From Sporosarcina sp. FSL K6-3457 (GTDB lineage: Bacteria > Bacillota > Bacilli > Bacillales_A > Planococcaceae), in NCBI RefSeq assembly GCF_038007285.1, contig NZ_JBBOWX010000001.1, forward strand, positions 3,985,501-4,049,500: DNA of 64,000 bases, read 5' to 3'. Under the pieces are notes generated by a model. It was not told the DNA's origin, searched no databases, and saw only the letters and a list, made by a program, of their open reading frames with translations. The position numbers and the translations under genes were made by a program. This document shows, piece after piece, positions 61,085 to 64,000 of this stretch (position 1 is its first letter; each line of letters starts with the position of its first letter).

Positions 61085-61338
61085 TTGCATCATCTCCTTT
61101 CCCCTCTCGCATGAATATGCAAGAAGTAATGGGAATCGCAGATGTGCTAACCGCCTATGAACACACACTATTTTATTACATCTCTATTATATCAAGCAGA
61201 TGCTATACAACATTATATAAATACTTTTAGGGCCGGTCGATTCCATCAAGGGAAATCATCGGCTTTTTTGATGCTTGACTTGGACGTGTTTCTTTGTAAT
61301 ACAAGCGCCACAAGGAAGATTTTTCATTGATGCGATTA

Positions 61339-61378
61339 AAAAAACAAGCCCCTGACATATTTTTGTCAGGGAGCTCAC
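61339..61378 (-). terminator. Terminator after the AI-2E-family transporter gene
   Basis: GCTCCCTGACA and TGTCAGGGGC pair around a 6-nt loop; the minus strand then reads TTGTTTTTTT. Confidence 0.88.
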
Positions 61379-61382
61379 TTCA

Positions 61383-62468
61383 CTACACATTCTTCGTCGC
61401 AGCCAACTTAATTTCCTTACGCCTATCATAAATATTTTTCACAACAACTTTCCCAACTGCATACGCCGGGATAGACAAGAGAATACCGAGGAAACCAGCA
61501 ATATTTCCTGCCGCCAAAATGACTGTAATCACTGTCAGTGGGTGAATATCGAGCGTTTTCCCCATGATGTTCGGCGTAATGAGGTTACTATCCGTTTGCT
61601 GTGCAACAAGCGTAATGACACAGACCCAGATGACCATTTTTTGCGGGTCCGGATCCAGAAACGCGATAATCAGTGCTGGTGCAAATGCAATCCATGGGCC
61701 GATGAACGGAATAACATTCATAAAAAATGCGAAGATGGCTAATAATAGTGCGTACTCTAAACCAATACTTAAATAACCAACAAACATAATGGAGGCTAAA
61801 ATAAGGCTAATCAATAGCTGCCCTTGTATATATGTGCGCAGCACTGTATTGATATCATGTAAGGTTTTTTTAATCCACACTTGCTGTTTGCCTGAAAAGA
61901 AGTTGTAGATAAATGGTGCGAACTTCTCGTGGTCCTTCAGTAAGTAAATAAAGAAAAACGGCACAAGAATAAGAGTGAATGCTGTTTGGAAAACTGATTG
62001 GAAAAACTGAACGACTAATTTTCCAAATACGAGGGCAATGGATTGAATAGAATTGATAGCTTTATCAATCATCTCGTTTAATTGTTCCGGGAAATTTTCT
62101 CGGTGTTGCAATACATATTCCGTCTGAATCGTAATCTCTTTTGCAATAGATGGTGCATTTTTAACGAATCTATTCACTTCATTAATAACCGGTGGGCCAA
62201 TAATTGAAATGAATAGCCAAACCACTGCCGCAACACTGATAAGTATCGCTAATATACTCCCCCAACGCGGCATTTTACGCTTTTCCAAAAATCGCTGCAA
62301 TGGTTCTGTTACATAGAAAAGGACAGCACCGAGTAACAGTGGTATAAAAATAGTTTTCGCGATGATGACAAGCGGAGTAAATATTCCATTGATTTCCATA
62401 AAAAACTTCATAATGAGCAAAGCTAGTAAAATCCCAACGCCTGCTTGGAACCATAATTTTTTCGTCAA
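61383..62468 (-). CDS. AI-2E-family (PerM/UPF0118) membrane transporter
   Basis: About 361 residues with eight helices and the typical arrangement of a large amphipathic middle region (about 85-150), then LILVPFFFIYLLKDHEKF near 180, FMNVIPFIGPWIAFAPALII near 255 and SNLITPNIMGKTLDIHPLTV near 305. The family includes TqsA and Na+/H+ or drug exporters; a role in signalling export is not assured. The frame opens with GTG at 62477, but GGAG overlaps it, so TTG at 62468 (8 nt after) or 62471 is more likely. Stand-alone gene with its own terminator. Confidence 0.82.
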   Translation of the reverse strand: MTKKLWFQAGVGILLALLIMKFFMEINGIFTPLVIIAKTIFIPLLLGAVLFYVTEPLQRFLEKRKMPRWGSILAILISVAAVVWLFISIIGPPVINEVNRFVKNAPSIAKEITIQTEYVLQHRENFPEQLNEMIDKAINSIQSIALVFGKLVVQFFQSVFQTAFTLILVPFFFIYLLKDHEKFAPFIYNFFSGKQQVWIKKTLHDINTVLRTYIQGQLLISLILASIMFVGYLSIGLEYALLLAIFAFFMNVIPFIGPWIAFAPALIIAFLDPDPQKMVIWVCVITLVAQQTDSNLITPNIMGKTLDIHPLTVITVILAAGNIAGFLGILLSIPAYAVGKVVVKNIYDRRKEIKLAATKNV

Positions 62469-62595
62469 CAAGTTCACTCCGTTTCGACATAATGTATTTT
62501 ACATTCGTTATTTTTAAGTATACGTTGTTTTACGTATGACGTCGAAAGAAGTTTCATAATTTTGATGCCAAGCGAGGAAAACTGGACCATAACAG

Positions 62596-62624
62596 TTGAA
62601 TAAGGAAGTTTTTCACTCTATAAT
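62596..62624 (+). promoter_or_regulatory. Promoter of the MarR-type gene
   Basis: TTGAAT (62596-62601), 17-bp spacer and TATAAT (62619-62624), about 54 bp before the ATG at 62678. Confidence 0.65.
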
Positions 62625-62677
62625 ACATCGTATATACAGATATATTCTGATTAACAGATGTAAAAGGAGCGTTGACT

Positions 62678-63094
62678 ATGCAAACTAACTCAAGAACCAT
62701 AAATGACTATTGGACAGATATTTACTATCATCTTCATTATCCTCACACTGAAAAAATTACACACCAAGTGATTCGTATTCTTCAACACGTTCAAAAGCAA
62801 GATAACGTCGGAATTAATGAGATTGCTAGCTATTTGGACATATCACAAAACACAGCATCTGATCATATAAAACGAATCATTAAAAAAGGGTTGCTGCTTA
62901 AAAGAAGAGATCCTGCGGACGAAAGGAAAGTCATCCTTTGCCTAACAACTGAAGGTAGAGATGTTGTCTATAGAAATACAAGCCTTAATGAAGAAATGTT
63001 AGATACTATTTTTCTAAATCTAAGCGAAGAAGAAAAGAAAACCCTATTAAAATCATTCAAGCTATTAAGTGAGTGTGCGAAGCAATGTATCTAA
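62678..63094 (+). CDS. MarR-family transcriptional regulator
   Basis: A 138-residue winged-helix protein: dimerisation helices at both ends, HTH about residues 45-75 (GINEIASYLDISQNTASDHI) and wing (LLLKRRDPADERKVILCLT). AAAGGAG precedes the ATG at 62678. The next gene starts within its last codons, so it probably regulates its own two-gene operon. The Cys-containing C-terminus (SECAKQCI) could sense thiol stress, but this is speculative. Confidence 0.87.
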   Translation: MQTNSRTINDYWTDIYYHLHYPHTEKITHQVIRILQHVQKQDNVGINEIASYLDISQNTASDHIKRIIKKGLLLKRRDPADERKVILCLTTEGRDVVYRNTSLNEEMLDTIFLNLSEEEKKTLLKSFKLLSECAKQCI

Positions 63095-63426
63095 TTATGA
63101 AGGTAATCGCTTCAGCTGTAATTATTGCGATTGTTTCCGAAGTAGCACGAAGATTTCCAACTTATGGGGGAATTATTGCCACCTTACCTTTAGTAAGCCT
63201 ATTAAGTATCATTTGGCTTCATGTTCAAGGAGAACAAACAGAAACATTAAGCAAATTTGCTTTAGGAGTACTCTGGGGATTCCCTGCAACCGCCATGTTA
63301 CTGTTCATCGTTTATTTATCTTTAAAAAACTCGTTTCCATTGTTTCTTTCCATTGGATTCGGCATAGGCGGTTGGGTCATATTTTTATTCATTCAAGACT
63401 TTGTGGTGAAGTTATTAAGAATTTAA
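63085..63426 (+). CDS. DUF3147-family small membrane protein
   Basis: A 113-residue protein with four membrane helices and the family core RRFPTYGGIIATLPLVSLLS, followed by WGFPATAMLLFIVYLSL. DUF3147 proteins have no known function. The ATG at 63085 overlaps the MarR gene by 10 bp; ATG 63097 is an alternative. Cotranscribed with the MarR regulator, it could be the effector that the regulator controls. Confidence 0.8.
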   Translation: MYLIMKVIASAVIIAIVSEVARRFPTYGGIIATLPLVSLLSIIWLHVQGEQTETLSKFALGVLWGFPATAMLLFIVYLSLKNSFPLFLSIGFGIGGWVIFLFIQDFVVKLLRI

Positions 63427-63567
63427 CTCGTTGTAGATAGCAGTATAGGTGAAACCTTTCATGTTACAGAACGTAAATGACTAATATGGGACCAGGTTGA
63501 TTATAGGATTATCAAACAAGATGATGCGAACTATATTAAAAAGTATACAGAAAGTACGAGGGATTAA

Positions 63568-64000
63568 ATGAGCAAGATGCGAATGATGACAGGTGCTTAT
63601 CTTATAAATGAAAATAAAATCTTAATGATGAAGCGATCTAAAAATAGAGACTTAGCTCCTGATTTATGGACAGGGATTGGCGGGCATGTGGAAAACAATG
63701 AACATAATACGCCCCAAGAATCTTGTTTAAGGGAAATATTCGAAGAAACCGGTATTACTGGTGATGAAATAGAACAACTTAAACTTCGTTATATACTATT
63801 TCGGAAAAGTGGCGATGAAATTCGACAGCATTTTATTTATTTTGGACATACCCAAAAAGAAAATTTTATAACTACGGATGACGGATGAAGGAGAACTACA
63901 TTGGATAAATCTATCAGATATATTCAATTTGGCAATGCCTTTAACAGTTAAACATATGCTTATACATTATTTGGATAGCCCAAATGAACAAACCGTGTTT
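63568..64000 (+). pseudogene. Nudix hydrolase gene broken by a 7-bp tandem duplication (runs off window)
   Basis: The first frame (63568-63888) encodes a Nudix fold with the box GGHVENNEHNTPQESCLREI followed by FEETGI, close to Gx5Ex7REUxEExGU. It ends where CGGATGA is repeated twice (63875-63888). Removing one copy joins TTDEGELHWINLSDIFNLA and the frame stays open to the window edge. It resembles 8-oxo-dGTP-type MutT relatives. GTACGAGGG lies upstream of the ATG. An 82-bp tail before it encodes only a short orphan C-terminus. Confidence 0.78.

Larger units (their letters stand above)
60965..61382. other. Spacer with possible type I toxin peptide and terminator-like hairpins
   Basis: A 418-bp interval between the CHY gene and the AI-2E-family gene. 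It holds a short reading frame on the minus strand (61028-61084, described separately) and a GCCG...CGGC hairpin with a T6 tail on the plus strand (about 61233-61279). A GACGTGTTTC motif follows near 61291-61300, which recalls dispersed repeats in this group; no further gene seen. Confidence 0.4.

Noticed and set aside
63486..63567. Frame WDQVDYRIIKQDDANYIKK and a few more residues just before the Nudix gene
   Set aside because: Only about 25 residues, bounded by a stop upstream; may be the tail of a lost gene but too short to support.
1..64000. CRISPR arrays, tRNA and rRNA genes, prophage modules
   Set aside because: No regularly spaced identical repeats with spacers, no tRNA-like or rRNA-like sequence, and no phage structural, integrase or lysis genes were recognised.

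Overview
The window comes from a low-to-moderate G+C member of the Bacillales, most likely the Planococcaceae/Caryophanaceae (Sporosarcina-like). This placement is an inference from gene content: a complete liaIHFSR cell-envelope stress operon, a ykoGH-like two-component system with PepSY partners, yhfI and ykvS homologues, a class I preQ1 riboswitch before queT, an S-box (SAM-I) riboswitch before metY-metX-hom, a Fur box, and strong AGGAGG ribosome sites with many GTG and TTG starts. No rRNA, tRNA or CRISPR array was found.

Layout. 1-3958 (minus strand): upstream end of an ethanolamine-utilisation operon, with regulators eutW and eutV, then eutH, eutS and eutP running off the left edge; a terminator with an ANTAR-like hairpin lies between eutV and eutH. 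4253-8718: yhfI, then a ykoGH/PepSY cluster bracketed by intact yhfI and a shrunken remnant of its 3' end. 8760-14903: peptide or acyl-amino-acid use (YfcC-type permease, M20 amidohydrolase, a novel-looking regulator, RocB-like M20 peptidase). 15238-16921: IclR regulator and uppP. 16922-21300: an AT-rich island with almost gene-free flanks, DnaA-box-like sites, and a tight three-gene cassette (lipoprotein subtilase, secreted SAR2788-type putative toxin, small probable immunity protein), followed by a decayed IS3 element and a small inverted-repeat element. 21386-26868: acyl-CoA ligase, then liaIHFSR. 27798-30876: Fur-boxed siderophore uptake operon. 31009-32611: first copy of an IS91-type element. 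32705-37524: two-component system with a hidden 58-codon membrane-protein gene coupled between regulator and kinase, then two divergent membrane-protein genes. 37549-42293: DMT exporter, nitroreductase with divergent HxlR regulator and palindromic operators, queT, a small HTH protein and a BCCT transporter. 42497-45926: SAM-riboswitch-controlled methionine branch. 46070-48530: frameshifted plsY-like gene, damaged second IS91-type copy, and a 0.2-kb non-autonomous relative sharing both its ends. 48819-57138: ykvS, LysR regulator with divergent YeiH permease, YhhN protein, pepT, a drug/metabolite exporter, and a nitrate/sulfonate/thiamine-precursor-type ABC importer. 57337-64000: methyltransferase, CoA-transferase, a probably leaderless FhuF-like reductase gene, CHY zinc-finger protein, possible type I toxin peptide, AI-2E-family permease, MarR regulator with DUF3147 protein, and a Nudix gene broken by a 7-bp duplication.

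The strongest candidate for an under-described system is the subtilase / secreted toxin / small-protein cassette at 18063-20200. The kinase-coupled small membrane protein (35041-35217) and the IS91-type element with its miniature derivative are also notable. All function calls rest on reading motifs and recalled family features; no database search was run.
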